Shown here one piece after another: positions 49,635-60,530 of a DNA stretch of 64,000 bases (the first letter of the stretch is position 1; every line of letters starts with the position of its first letter). The notes under the pieces are model-generated. The model ran no database searches. It saw only the letters and a list, made by a program, of their open reading frames with translations, and was not told where the DNA came from. The DNA comes from Vermamoeba vermiformis (Eukaryota > Tubulinea > Echinamoebida). The translations under genes and the position numbers were made by a program. The stretch lies in assembly GCA_045837725.1 (NCBI GenBank), contig JBEWZL010000235.1, positions 124,001-188,000 on the forward strand, in the 5' to 3' direction.

Positions 49635-52069
49635 TGAGTACAGGTACTTGCACCATCTCATAGCTCCATATTCATATACTGCCTATTCAAATGCGCGCGG
49701 TGGTGAATCAGCTGGTGTTGTTTGCAGTTCTTTCAATACGCACGTCAATCTGCTGCTACTTGCAGCCCCTTCAACTTGGCGCTTGAAAATTAAATTAAAT
49801 GCATTACAATAGCATTTAATACTGCATTACACCACCATTGCTGTTCATCGATACCGCTATTTAATTTGAAAATTAAATCCAGGTTTTGAAAATAATTTTG
49901 CGAAGCTAATTAGCTAGATTGCATTATACAATCATATTAACACTGCACTTAATTTCAATAGGAGCTAATGATTTACAAGTCGTCGGTGTGCTGATCGACG
50001 AGCTCAAGAACGAAGATACACAACACAGATTGGCTTCAGTGCGCAAGCTGAGTACCATCGCTCGCGCGCTTGGCCCCGAGAAGTGCGTCAAAGAGTTGTT
50101 GCCCTTCTTGCAAGGTAATATACTGCTGCCTCTATTTTTCGAGCTCCATCCGGAAACGGTTACTCGAGCGAATCTGAAATACAAATAGAAGAAGTTGCAA
50201 TAATAGCCATAACGACAATCGTTCATTTAACCGAGCAGAAGATCGTATTATTAATAACCCAGCATTGATTAAATTGCGCACAAACTTTGCGTAGATCTGC
50301 TCGCTGCTTCAACACGCAATACTTGTCAATTCGTTATTATACCAATCTTATACTGCGCATATGACTTGCTACGCGAATATTACGTGCCTTGTGTCCACAA
50401 AACACTGATCCGCTTGTTTTTTCAGATTGCGTGGACGACGAGGACGAAGTGTTGCTGGCCCTGGCGGAAGAACTGAAGCACTTCCCCGACTACATTGGCA
50501 CTGAACAGGCACATCTCTTGCTGCCCCTGCTCGAATCACTCGCTTCGGTGGAAGAGACAGTCGTGCGCGACAAGGCAGTCGAGGCCGCGGTGCAGATCAT
50601 CGCGCGCTTGAGTGAGACACAACTCGTCGAACACGTGGTGCCGCTGATCAAACGACTCGGTGCCGGTGATTGGTTCACGCCGCGCACTTCTGCCTGCGGT
50701 CTGTTCGCGCAGTGCTACGGTCAGCTGCAGCACGAGGCTGTGAAAAAAGAGCTGCGCGCGCTGTACAATCAACTCGTGCACGATGACACGCCCATGGTGC
50801 GCCGTGCTGCTGCCACCAACTTCAAGGTGAGACTAGGCCCGTGGTGTATATACAGCCTTGTGTACTAATAATACTACTGCGCAGAACTTTGTCGTCAAAG
50901 TGGAGCCCGAGCACGTGAAGCACGAACTGGCCCCCATGTTCAGCGTGCTGGCCAAGGACGATCAGGACAGTGTGCGCTTGTTGTGCATTGAGAACGCCGT
51001 GGCCCTCGCACAGCGCATTGGCATGGACGACAGCGTGCAGCTCGTGTTGCCGACCGTGCACAGCTTCATCGCCGACAAGTCCTGGCGCGTGCGCTACATG
51101 GTCGCCAAGCACTACGTCGAGCTGGCACACTGCTTTGGCGCGCAGGTGTTGAGCAACGAACTCGTGGGCGGCTTCATCAAGATGTTGAAGGACCCTGAAG
51201 CGGAAGTCAAGACCGCAGCGGCCTCCAAGCTGACTGGCTTCTGTGCCGTGCTGGATCTGGCCACGGTGACCAAGATGATCTTGCCCTGCATCAAAGACCT
51301 CGTGTCCGATGACAGTCAACACGTGCGTGCCTCACTCGCGAGTGACATTATGGGCCTGGCACCGCTGCTGGGCAAAGAGATGAGCAACGAGTACCTGTTG
51401 GACCTCTTCTTGCAGCTGCTCAAAGACGACAACAGCGAGGTGCGCTTGAACATCATCAGCAAGCTCGAGCCCGTCAGTCAAGTCATCGGCATGGACACGC
51501 TCTCGCAGCACCTCTTGCCCGCCATTGTCGAGCTCGCTGAGGACCGTCAGTGGCGCGTGCGACTCGCGATCATCAAATACATTCCACAGCTCGCGGCACA
51601 GCTCGGCGTCGAGTTCTTCAACGACAAACTGCGCTCGTTGTGCATCAATTGGCTCGCTGACCCCGTGTTCTCCATCCGCGAGGCCGCCACGACCAATCTG
51701 CGTCAGTTGACTGAAGTGTTCGGCGTGGAGTGGGCACGTGCTCAAATTATTCCGCACATTGTTGCCATGCACAATCACAGCAATTACTTGCACCGCATGA
51801 CCACGCTGTTCTCGATCGGAGGTCTGGCCGATGTGATTGGCCCTGAAGTCATCAACGAGCACCTCTTGCCTATTCTCATCAAGTTAGCGGCAGATCCAGT
51901 GCCCAACATTCGATTCAATGCCTGCAAGACCTTCAAGTCATTAATTCCGCTGCTCGACAGCACTGCAGTCCAATCACGTGTCAAGCCCGTGCTGCAGAAC
52001 CTCTTGGCCAACGATACTGATCGCGATGTGCGCTTCTTTGCCGAACAAGCACTGACTGGCTGCAATTAA
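49635..52069 (+). CDS. PPP2R1: PP2A scaffold subunit A (PR65)
   Basis: Exons 49635-49644, 49962-50114, 50426-50826 and 50885-52069 encode 582 residues (human 589). PR65 is a horseshoe of 15 HEAT repeats that holds catalytic and regulatory PP2A subunits. Clear marks are [87 protein letters not shown] and [10 protein letters not shown]. The first exon is only 10 bases (Met-Ser-Thr plus one base) and was placed by phase after an exact ATG-donor match; it is the weakest part. Introns one and two exceed 300 bases, unlike all others in the gene. Codon use in the last exon is notably GC-rich, suggesting high expression. Confidence 0.95.
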
Positions 52070-52272
52070 TTGACACGGTGACAGGTGCCACCAGATCGTA
52101 AATAGCAGCAAATACTGGTGTCAACTGCCGCGCTGTGTGTTTTGTAATTGTTTTTTTAACCTTTTAAACTTCGAAATAAAATCAATTGTATTCTTGTATA
52201 TGACGGTATTATTACATCAAAACTGTACATGTTGTTGTTGTTAGTGCCGAGGACGAGGAGCAGATCTGTTCG

Positions 52273-55200
52273 CTACTCATCACCCTCCTCGACCTCTTCA
52301 TCGTCAGCAATGCCGAGCTTGGCTTTGAGATCGTTCTTCTCCATTTCAGCGCGGGCCAGACACACCAACAGCTCTTCTTGCTCGGCTGCCAGGGCCTCGT
52401 ACTGCTCTTTGCTCTCCGTGAGCTCTGCCGTCAATTCCTTCACGCGCTTGCTCAACACTTCCAAGTTGGAGTCACTCAGCGCGCTGTTGCTCTTCTCGCG
52501 CTCCAATTGACTCACGCGCGACTGCAGCACTTTGTTCTCCTCACGCACGCGCTTCAACTCTTCGTTCTCTTGGCGCAGTCGTCGCAGTTCGAGGAATTGA
52601 TCGTCATTCGCCCCTGTTGTCTTTTGCTATAAAAGGCAAGTCAGTTCCGAACACTCAACTGACACATGTCATTCACGCACCTCCAAGCTTTGCACACGTG
52701 CTTTGAGCTCCACAATCTCGCGCTCACGACGCTCCAACTCTTCTTTGAGCTTGCTGTCATTTGTCTGCATTTGGAACAAATAAGGTTAATATTGCCAAAT
52801 AAGGCAATCCGACATACGCCGAGTTGCGGAGATTTGATCTTGTACGCGTTGAGTTCTTGTCCTAATTGGGCCACGCGCTTCTCCGACTCTTCGTATCTCC
52901 TGCGCAGATCAACGAGCTGTTTGTCCTGCGCTAATAATAGCTCTTTGTACTGATCGATCTTCATTTGGTGCTGTTCTTGGCTCACACTCGCAGGGCCCGT
53001 GCTGGCACTCGCGCTCACTTGATTTGGTCGCAAGCGGCGCACAATTTTGTCTGTTCAGTGAACCGCATGTCAGAGAGGTGTGACAGGTGACACGTGTCAA
53101 ACTACGTACCGTACGTGCGATTGAACAGGAGCGTGAACTCAAAGTCGTACCAGTGCTGCACCGTGTCGTCCTCGTGCACCGCGTGGTGTTGTAGGGCACG
53201 CTGTTGTGCGCGCGTGAATTCATCGCTGCGGCGCACTTGATCCAAGCGATCGAGATAGCGATCGATCGTGATGCTGTTGGTGACGAGATCTTGGATCAGA
53301 CTGCGCTCAGCGGTCACGTGATCGAGCGGCAGACACAGACCACACACCAGGGCTGACAGACCAGCCACGTGCATGTTGGTCGAGGGCTGATTGATCACGT
53401 CCACCAACTGCCTTATTAGTCAGTCGTGGGAACACTGCGCTAAAAATAGAACTACGCACCGTAGAGATGTTCTCGCGTCCGTTCATGAACAGCGTCACTG
53501 CGGGGTCACAATCGTCCAACCACGTGGCTATCATGCGCAACAGGCCGAGTTGCACCTAAAAATAGAATGAGTCGCGTAACCTTCGCGCCATTCACTGAAC
53601 GTTACCGGCACAGCAGCACGTGTCTTGAAGGCCTTGATGAGCAGTTTGACAGTTTTTGACAGCAAATTGTCCGCTGCACGGTGTTCGCTGTCCTCGAGCG
53701 GAATTTTCAACAAGAGTTCTTTGACCAGGGCATTGTTCCGCAAAATAGCTGCAAAGATGACAGCAGAGAACCAGATTTTCAGTCCTTGCTCCTCGTGCGC
53801 GGCATCACCATCGAGCACGTGGATCAACATGCGTCCACAGGCCTCTTCATCGACCTCACTTGCCTTATCGGGCAATGGTGTCACGGTGGTGGCCAGTGCG
53901 CGCTGAGCCTCGCTGTTCTCGGTGAGATAGGCTGACAGCACACTCAGCGCGGCGTGTCGTTCAGCGAGCAGCGGGGCGTGGAAGATGATCAGCAGCAGCT
54001 TGATCACTGCGGGCTGCGCTTGTTTGTTCAGCACCTCGCTGTCGTAGCGCGTGGTCTCGAACACGTGACTGTTGTCCACGTGACCGCGCAACAGCAGTGC
54101 CAGGGCCCGCATGGCCATCAGTCGCACGCGCGGTGAATTGAGTCCGCCGAGTGCCAGCTTCATCACGTGATCGAGTATCTTGTTCTCGTTGAACGCGGTC
54201 TGAAAGCTGTACGTGTTGGTGCTGGTGCCGGACAGCAGTGCTATTAATAGCCGCAGTGCGTGGTAGAGGATCTCAGCCTTGTTCTCGGTCAGCAGCCACA
54301 TGTCACCTTTCTCGACCTCGTACAGCGGGGGCAAGCGTTCAATGCAGCCCATCTCGCGGAACAGATTCTGCAGTGACACGTGTCAAACAGCGGACAGCAC
54401 GAATGGGAATAAAGCACGCACCTGATTGGAGGGATTGTCGCTCAAGAGTGCCGTGAGCAGCACAATGCAGTCCACGACGACCACGCCGCCCTGATTCATC
54501 TGCTCCTCGCCCATAATGTCCAACAAGCGATCAAAGCCCCCCTCAAAAGCAACAATCTTCTGGATCTCTTGATTGCTGCGCGTCAGTTCGGTCAGCAGCA
54601 ACAGACCCTCTAGTGCCCGTGGTTAGTAACGACTAGTAACTGACACCATGCCACTCACCATTGCGTATGAGGTCTGAATTGGTGCGCAAGAGGTCCGTCA
54701 GGTGCGCAATGCCCATCGGTGTGTGCAGCACTGCCTGTTGCAGCTGCGACGCGTTGTTGGCGAGCAGAATGGCCAGCAGCTTGGCCGTCAAGTAGCGCAC
54801 ATTCTTGTCCGACTCCTCGAGCAGCGACAGCACGATGGGGATGTTCTGCGGGTCCTAGTGCGTGCATTATAACGTTATAGAGGGCGTGCATAGGAGTGGT
54901 GTAGCGGTGATGACGTCAGGTCTGCACCACTAATTTTAACTGCGCTACTTACCTCCACGAACTTCTCGACATTCTTGTACGCCACTGACTCAGGGGGTAC
55001 TTTGCGTTGTTCTTTGTCCTACGAATTTTTCGAATTATTTTTCAATTTTAATGCAGATGGTTGTGTTGATGTTTGCAATCACTTACCACAGTCATTATAT
55101 TCACGAAAATCTGTAATAATCCCTTAACCGAGTCATTGTCCTGTCGTTCCGTCTTGAGCGCATTAATCAACACGGAAATAGCAGATCCAATGTCCTGTAC

Positions 55201-55402
55201 ACGAGTCAGATCTGATTTGAGAGGAGCGATAGTAACAACACACCTTGCTAGTGTCCGCGTTATCAGATATGTTCTTCAAATCAGCAATAGCTTTCTTCTT
55301 GTCTTCGCGCGAGGCTGCATCTTGAATGCGCTGCACGAGTGTGGGGACAGAGACCTGCTGCTGTGTAGAGGCCTTGTCCATGAGGCCCTTCAACCAACTC
55401 AT
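52273..55402 (-). CDS. USO1: Vesicle tether p115/Uso1
   Basis: Exons 55402-55244, 55194-55087, 55018-54953, 54854-54659, 54609-54422, 54367-53606, 53555-53460, 53407-53110, 53050-52818, 52764-52681 and 52626-52273 give 847 residues. A globular armadillo-like head fills about the first 640 residues (NVRYLTAKLLAILLANN, GLLLLTELTRSNQEIQKIVAFEGGFDRLLDI in part, DCIVLLTALLSDNPSNQ, NLFREMGCIERL). Coiled coil with heptads follows (ELERREREIVELKARVQSLE) and an acidic end (DDEEVEEGDE). This is the p115/Uso1 plan; it tethers COPII and COPI vesicles at the Golgi with golgins. Epsilon-COP is also in the window but 46 kb away. Two introns carry TGACACGTGTCA and one carries a TTGCC/GGCAA palindrome. Confidence 0.95.
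52792..52807. repeat. Intronic palindrome TTGCC-N6-GGCAA
   Basis: TTGCCAAATAAGGCAA in the 53-base Uso1 intron 52817-52765; arms pair perfectly over five bases. Confidence 0.75.
53088..53099. repeat. Intronic palindrome TGACACGTGTCA
   Basis: In the 59-base Uso1 intron 53109-53051; preceded on the plus strand by an overlapping partial copy TGACAGGTGACA. Confidence 0.9.
54374..54385. repeat. Intronic palindrome TGACACGTGTCA
   Basis: In the 54-base Uso1 intron 54421-54368, 6 bases before the downstream exon. Confidence 0.9.
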
Positions 55403-55577
55403 GGCTTAGCTGTGTGATAGTGGTGAGGGCTGTGTTCGTGTCAGTGGACTATCAAACAGAAATGACTTGCGCGTCAGATGTGCACCACACGTTAGAGGAA
55501 GCGAACGCGGTCATAAACAGCACTTGATATATAACACTGGCATAGCAATTGTGATGTTAAGTGTACTGCAGTAACAG

Positions 55578-58393
55578 ATGGACTCACGAAGCGAGGTGAG
55601 GACTGAACGGCGTTTATTATTCAGCTGACATCGATTTAAAATTAAATTAATTCATGCTAAAATTCCAGTAAATATTATTAGTCATTTCTGCGCGTATTAA
55701 TGGCCTTCGAACTTCACTTCAGAGCACGAGCAACACCAATGCACCCTACGACAGCACTGGGCATAATAACAACAATAATGACCTTGTTGACAATGCAGTT
55801 CAGACCCACGCGCAGGATAAGCACGCAGCGAGTGAGTCACATCCCAATGTCGCGAGGTGAGTAGATCTGCCGCAACTGACTAGCGTGCTCACCTCTCTTG
55901 CAGCATACTCGAGGGCTGGTTGAATGAAGATGATGACGAGGAGTACGTGCCGAGTGACGATGAGGTGAGTGGCATTGCCTAATTAGGAAAGTGTGACTAA
56001 AATAGGCCCAGAAAAAAGAAGATGAGCCCGAAGAGGCAGTGACCCCCGCGGACGATGACTATTTAGGCATTGCACAGCGCACGCGAGCACGCCATTCACT
56101 GAACGACGTGGCACTGCAACAGCTCGAATCCGCACTGGTGCCGCCAGTACACGAGAGCGAGCTGCACGACGAGGCGTATGATTGGGAGGACCTGCTGCCG
56201 GACATCGAGGACGACACACCGCACAACACCACTGCTGACAGCGAGCACGTGACTGATGCGGACGAGTACAGTAAATTCTTGCAATTACTGCGCAACAATG
56301 CCGATCTGGAAGAAAATCTCGAGGGAGATCGCGAGTACAATTTTGAAGAGGACCTCAAGCGCCATCCCATCAACGAGCGCGAGGACCTGGTAGTGCCACA
56401 TGCCACCGTCATACCGCGTAAGTCTGCTCGTTGCCAGGTGACGATGATTGACAGGCGAGATAGAGCGCGAGATACACGATCTGATCCACCCCGAAGAAGA
56501 TCCGCTGCAGTACCGCAAGAAGAAGAAAGAGCGCGTGTTTGCTGCTGCATCTGTGCAACGCTTGAAGCCCATTCTTCCGCTGAACGACCAGGGCGTGCGG
56601 TTCATGAATCAGAGTCGACTGAGCTCGCCGTTCCTGTTCAGTGCCGCACAGCTGCAACAGCTCAAAGCGCAGATTGTGGAGCACCATCAGCTGCTGATTC
56701 AAGTCTTCTTGCTCACCAAGCGACTCACGGGACACGAGCACGTGACTGGCACGGCCTGGGACCTCTTGGTACGTACGGGTTGTTCCTAATATGGCAATAA
56801 CCTCCCCGCGCAGCAAGAGATGCACCAGTACCGCACGGTGATGATGTCGTACTGGACACTGCGCGACAAGACTGTCACTATGCCACCACACCTCGCCACA
56901 CCTCCGAGTGGCACTGCGCCACCACTGCTCACGGGAAATTCCGTGTTTGACGTGGGTATTCCGCTGAACGGTACGTCCCCGTTGTCTGCTCGCGGCACGT
57001 GATCTGAAATTTCGCAGAAATCATCACAGCCCTGCAAGCAGTGGTGTCACTGCCACGTCAGCTGACAGCGGAAGAATTCGATCAGTTCGTGCACCTCTTG
57101 CGGCCCTATTTTAATCCGCACTTGAAGATCGAACTCGATCAGACCGGTGAGTCTATTTTTAGCATCATTTGCACCACTTACATGTCACGTGCAGCCTCCA
57201 GTACGAGTCGGCTCAAATTCACCCCTGCTGAGGATCGGTACGTTGTCAGTTGCCTAATTAGGCAATGATGTCTAATCACGTGCGCAGATTGCTGCTGATT
57301 GGTCTAGAACGGTTCGGCACGCGCGATTGGGAAAGTATCCACAAGTATATTCTGCCCACCAAGGATGTGAAGCAGTTGGTGAATCGGTGAGTAGTTTCAG
57401 TGAAGGGCAACAGATCACGTGACTGACGACCAATCAGCTTCAAGAACAAGACCGCCAAGAGTGCCAAAGACAATCCCATCAAACAGTTCTACACCGCGCA
57501 GATGACACCGCTCTCCGAACACGAACTCGCCCTGCTCGAACAGGTAGCTGCACATGAACTCTGATCACGTGACTGACACTCGACCAGGGCGTGATGTTGC
57601 ACGGACACGACTTTGACACCATTTCGCGCTGTTTGTTGCCGCACCGTCACAGCCACATCTTGCACAAGTTGTGGAAACAGCTGCACAAGCACAAGTACGT
57701 ACTGCCTTATTTGGGCATGTCATTGCCTGATTTGGACATGTCCTGACCAGTGACAGGAGTGACACGCCACACGCGCACAAGCACAAGAGACCGCGCTTGA
57801 ACGAGAACTTTCTGACCAATGAGCTGCTCGATGACGAGCCTGAAGAGTCACGTGACTTTGTGACGATCACTGTCAATGGTGTCAGCACGCCCATCAATCG
57901 CACCACGGTCAAGCTGGCACACCTCGAGCAGGTGCTGGAGGAGCGGGAGCGCAGTGTGCCCCACGAGTCGCAGAACAGCGTGATTGGCCGCAAGCGACCG
58001 CGCTCCCCCTCGCTGGAGCTGCAGTACTCGCCGCCTCAGGACGCAGAGGAGCACGGACACGATGAGGAGTTTGAGATTGAAGAGCTGTTGAGCGACGATG
58101 ATGAGGAGTTTGAAGTGGAGGAGCTGGAGGACTCTGAAGACGCGGCGCAGCCACAGCACACAGTGAGCTTGGCGGACAATATGACGCTGATTGATGGCCA
58201 GATGATTGTGTGGACCAAGGACGAGGATCGCTGGATATTGAGTGCAGCCAGGGACGCAGGGCCCAAGACTGAGACGTGGAACTCTTTGGCGCAGTCGCAC
58301 ATGCCGCAACGCACGAGCAAACAGATTGCAGAACGCTACGCACAGCTCATGGAACTGCTGAGACAGAGAATTGGCGGGCAGAATAGCAAATAG
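55578..58393 (+). CDS. GON4L: GON4-like protein with two Myb/SANT-like domains
   Basis: Exons 55578-55595, 55723-55856, 55904-55964, 56006-56417, 56455-56768, 56814-56970, 57018-57146, 57195-57237, 57288-57386, 57438-57543, 57588-57694 and 57757-58393 give 738 residues. An acidic N-terminus (EDDDEEYVPSDDE) precedes conserved helices, a Myb-like domain at about 409-475 (RLKFTPAEDRLLLIGLERFG, DWESIHKYILPTKDVKQLVNR part), an acidic stretch and a C-terminal SANT domain at about 676-725 (WTKDEDRWILSAARDAG, TSKQIAERYAQL). This order resembles GON4-like transcriptional corepressors, far shorter than the animal protein. Likely nuclear. Nearly every intron contains a palindrome, but none the exact TGACACGTGTCA. 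The fifth intron is only 37 bases. Confidence 0.8.
55975..55990. repeat. Intronic near-palindrome TTGCCTAATTAGGAAA
   Basis: In the 41-base intron 55965-56005 of the GON4-like gene; one mismatch in the right arm compared with the perfect copy at 57250. Confidence 0.65.
56783..56797. repeat. Degenerate intronic TTGCC/GGCAA-type site
   Basis: TTCCTAATATGGCAA in the 45-base intron 56769-56813 of the GON4-like gene. Confidence 0.5.
57250..57265. repeat. Intronic palindrome TTGCCTAATTAGGCAA
   Basis: A perfect 16-base palindrome in the 50-base intron 57238-57287 of the GON4-like gene; it is the best member of the second motif class. Confidence 0.85.
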
Positions 58394-58487
58394 AACATTG
58401 TAAATAGTGTAATTAGACAACCTGCGATTAAATGTACATATTAAGCATTTACTGCAACTAAAAACATCGGGCCCAATGGATGTCGGC

Positions 58488-58740
58488 TGGCGGACGGCCC
58501 ATAGGCAAAAATTGGACCATTACATGGAGAGCATTGCCACTTTCAGCCTCCAGCAGTTAGCTCAAAGCTGCTGATGCCAACAGTAGTACCTCTTGGGTCT
58601 GCTGGTAATGGCAGAGTGTGGTGTAAGTCGGTAAATTACTAACAGCGGACGCAGCAATCTTGGATGGACAAAAAAATTTTGGACTGGTGGACGTCCCGTC
58701 CGCAAAAATTGGACATCTGCCACGGACCTTGCGTCCGCCA
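58488..58740 (+). mobile_element. MITE-like element, copy A
   Basis: Terminal inverted repeats TGGCGGACG (58488-58496) and CGTCCGCCA (58732-58740) bound 253 bases; a looser ATGGATGT/ACATCAT match extends the ends by about 12 bases. A subterminal GCAAAAATTGGAC occurs near both ends in direct orientation. The core 58529-58670 is shared with copies B and C. There is no transposase frame, so it would be non-autonomous. A target-site duplication is not clear. Confidence 0.55.
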
Positions 58741-59124
58741 ACCATACATCATATAGTATGAAGATTTTAACCAGATTTCTATATGCCATGTATATGATTA
58801 AGCATATCCCTTCATTATAACAAGGTTTGCCACCATACTGGACAAAGTTACAACATAAAAAAGTATAGATGATTCAAATTTTTTTTCATAGGCAGGTGAC
58901 AATGTATTGTAGCCAAAGTTCAGGGCTGCATAAAATACGTATAGTTGTTTTGTACCAAACATGTGCTGGTGGGTGGGTTCATACTTAATGCTGAAAATTG
59001 CTGCCACTACAAAATTTTTGATGATTACTTATATTTTCTTGTTAGATAGTGATAGGTCTAGGTGTTTCCAAAGTTTCAATGGTATTGCAGCCAACAGAAC
59101 AATGTTCTAGTACTTAAGCTCTTT

Positions 59125-59330
59125 GCAGAACATTGCCATTTTCAGGGCGTTTAGCCCAAAGCCTCCTGACGCCAATAGTAGCTTCTTGGGTCCACTGATG
59201 CTAATGGCAGAGTTTGGTATAAGTTGGTCAATTACTAACATCAGCGGACGCAGCAACCCCGGACGGATGCAATGTCCACAGACGGACGAAAAATTTTTGC
59301 CGGACAGGACATCCGCCACTGGATGTATGC
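59125..59330 (+). repeat. MITE-like family, copy B
   Basis: Shares GCAGAACATTGCCATTTTCAG, the CTTGGGTCC segment, CTAATGGCAGAGTTTGGTAT and AATTACTAAC...CAGCGGACGCAGCAA with copy A in the same order and orientation, at an estimated 75-80% identity by eye. It ends in GGACATCCGCC, related to the TGGCGGA end of copy A. Confidence 0.65.
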
Positions 59331-59559
59331 CAATTGGGATAAGGTTTTGTGGTGAAGAAGGAAGAATTCTAAATTCTGTGTCAAGTTGGATTCACCCTTT
59401 AGCTCTGCATTTGAGAAGTAGTTGTTAGAGCCATGTTTATTAAAAGTAAAAGTGTTAGCGCAATTATGAATCAGTTCTAAGCAGATTTTGGTTTGCCTGG
59501 CATTGCTCCCTGCGAGCCTGTTGAACTTGTTGCCGAATTCTATTAATTGGCTTTAAATT

Positions 59560-59645
59560 AAAAATCGGGTATGCTTGCTGGGATTTGAACCTGGGCTTCT
59601 GCATAGGCACACCCAAGTTTCCACTACCTGCCTCCAGATAGCTGT
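59560..59645 (-). repeat. tRNA-derived SINE-like Pol III promoter
   Basis: On the minus strand GGTTCAAATCC (59591-59581) is an exact B-box and AGGCAGGTAGTGG (59633-59621) approximates an A-box, with about 29 bases between, normal for a tRNA-type promoter. The T-stem around the B-box does not pair fully and no cloverleaf forms, so a tRNA-derived SINE or tRNA relic fits better than a functional tRNA. Confidence 0.4.
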
Positions 59646-59891
59646 AATGTTCTGGATAGTCAACCAAGCCAACCAGCCATCTTCCATTGGCAGAAGAGAT
59701 TGATTCTTTTCAAAATATCTGGCTGTAGGAACGCCCAGAAGAGCTTGTCCAACGATGGTGAAGCAACTGGAGACAGCAATCCAGCTAGTTGACGAGGGTT
59801 CCCTGCATCTGAATCCAGGCACCCCATCCAGAGAGTCATCAACTTCAGAGATCTTGTAGAACTGAATGCGGAATCCGCTCCACTCCGTTGT

Positions 59892-60016
59892 TGATGTTAG
59901 TAATTGACCAACTTATACCAAACTTTGCCATTAGCACCAGCGGACCCAAAAAGCTCTACTGTGGCATCAGGAGGATTTGGGCAAATCGCCGGAGGCTGAA
60001 AATGGCAATGTTCTGC
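59892..60016 (-). repeat. MITE-like family, copy C (inverted, shorter)
   Basis: Its reverse complement reads GCAGAACATTGCCATTTTCAG, CTTTTTGGGTCCGCTG and CTAATGGCAAAGTTTGGTAT, then AATTACTAACATCAAC, as in copy B. The GGACG-rich terminal part is missing. Confidence 0.65.
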
Positions 60017-60530
60017 ACAGAACCCAGAAAGTTGTTCTTTATGCTGCAATTCCTCGTATAGAATTCTATGCCGGCAGTCTGGCTCAGACATCCCATTAAA
60101 TTGGTCAACGTAAAGTGCACGCCCACCATGGATAGACACCCTTGTGGAAGTAGAACAAATTGGAGGTCATCCAAATTTATATTTTCAATTTGGGATGTTG
60201 GTGGTGGCCTTTATCAGAATTGGCAGGTTTCAATTCTGCAGATCTGATGCAGGAATCCATCCCCATTCAAGCGCCGGTGTATGGGTGCATTGGTTGGTTC
60301 GGACTAGTGGTTCCGCTTTACAACACCGGGATGATGTTTGTTGTACGAGTATTGTAAAAACTGATGCTCTCAGCAAAGGCATGGAATCTTTAATTGGAAA
60401 TTCACCACCAGTGGTTGCAATTGTATTGTTCAAGAGTTATCCCGTGTCTTAAAGCACTGCTTATTCAATCTGGTGTTTTAAGGCTCAGCACCAGCATTCA
60501 ACTTCAAGTACAATTACAAGTAAGCTTTAT

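Larger units (their letters stand above)
58394..60530. repeat. Gene-free repeat island
   Basis: 2.1 kb between the GON4-like and BCAS2 genes, the longest gene-free stretch of the window. It contains three related repeat copies (two direct, one inverted) and a tRNA-like promoter, annotated separately. Its word usage (TTGG, CCTCC, GGATTT) differs from the surrounding genes and CACGTG is absent. Several short open frames on both strands have no recognisable product. The remainder, 60020-60530, shows no feature I can name. Confidence 0.75.

Noticed and set aside
59560-59645. Functional tRNA gene on the minus strand
   Set aside because: T-stem mismatches and no clear anticodon or acceptor stem; kept only as a SINE-like promoter.
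58394-60530. Protein-coding gene in the repeat island
   Set aside because: Open frames are short, on both strands, and follow the repeat copies; no domain or splice pattern like the neighbours.
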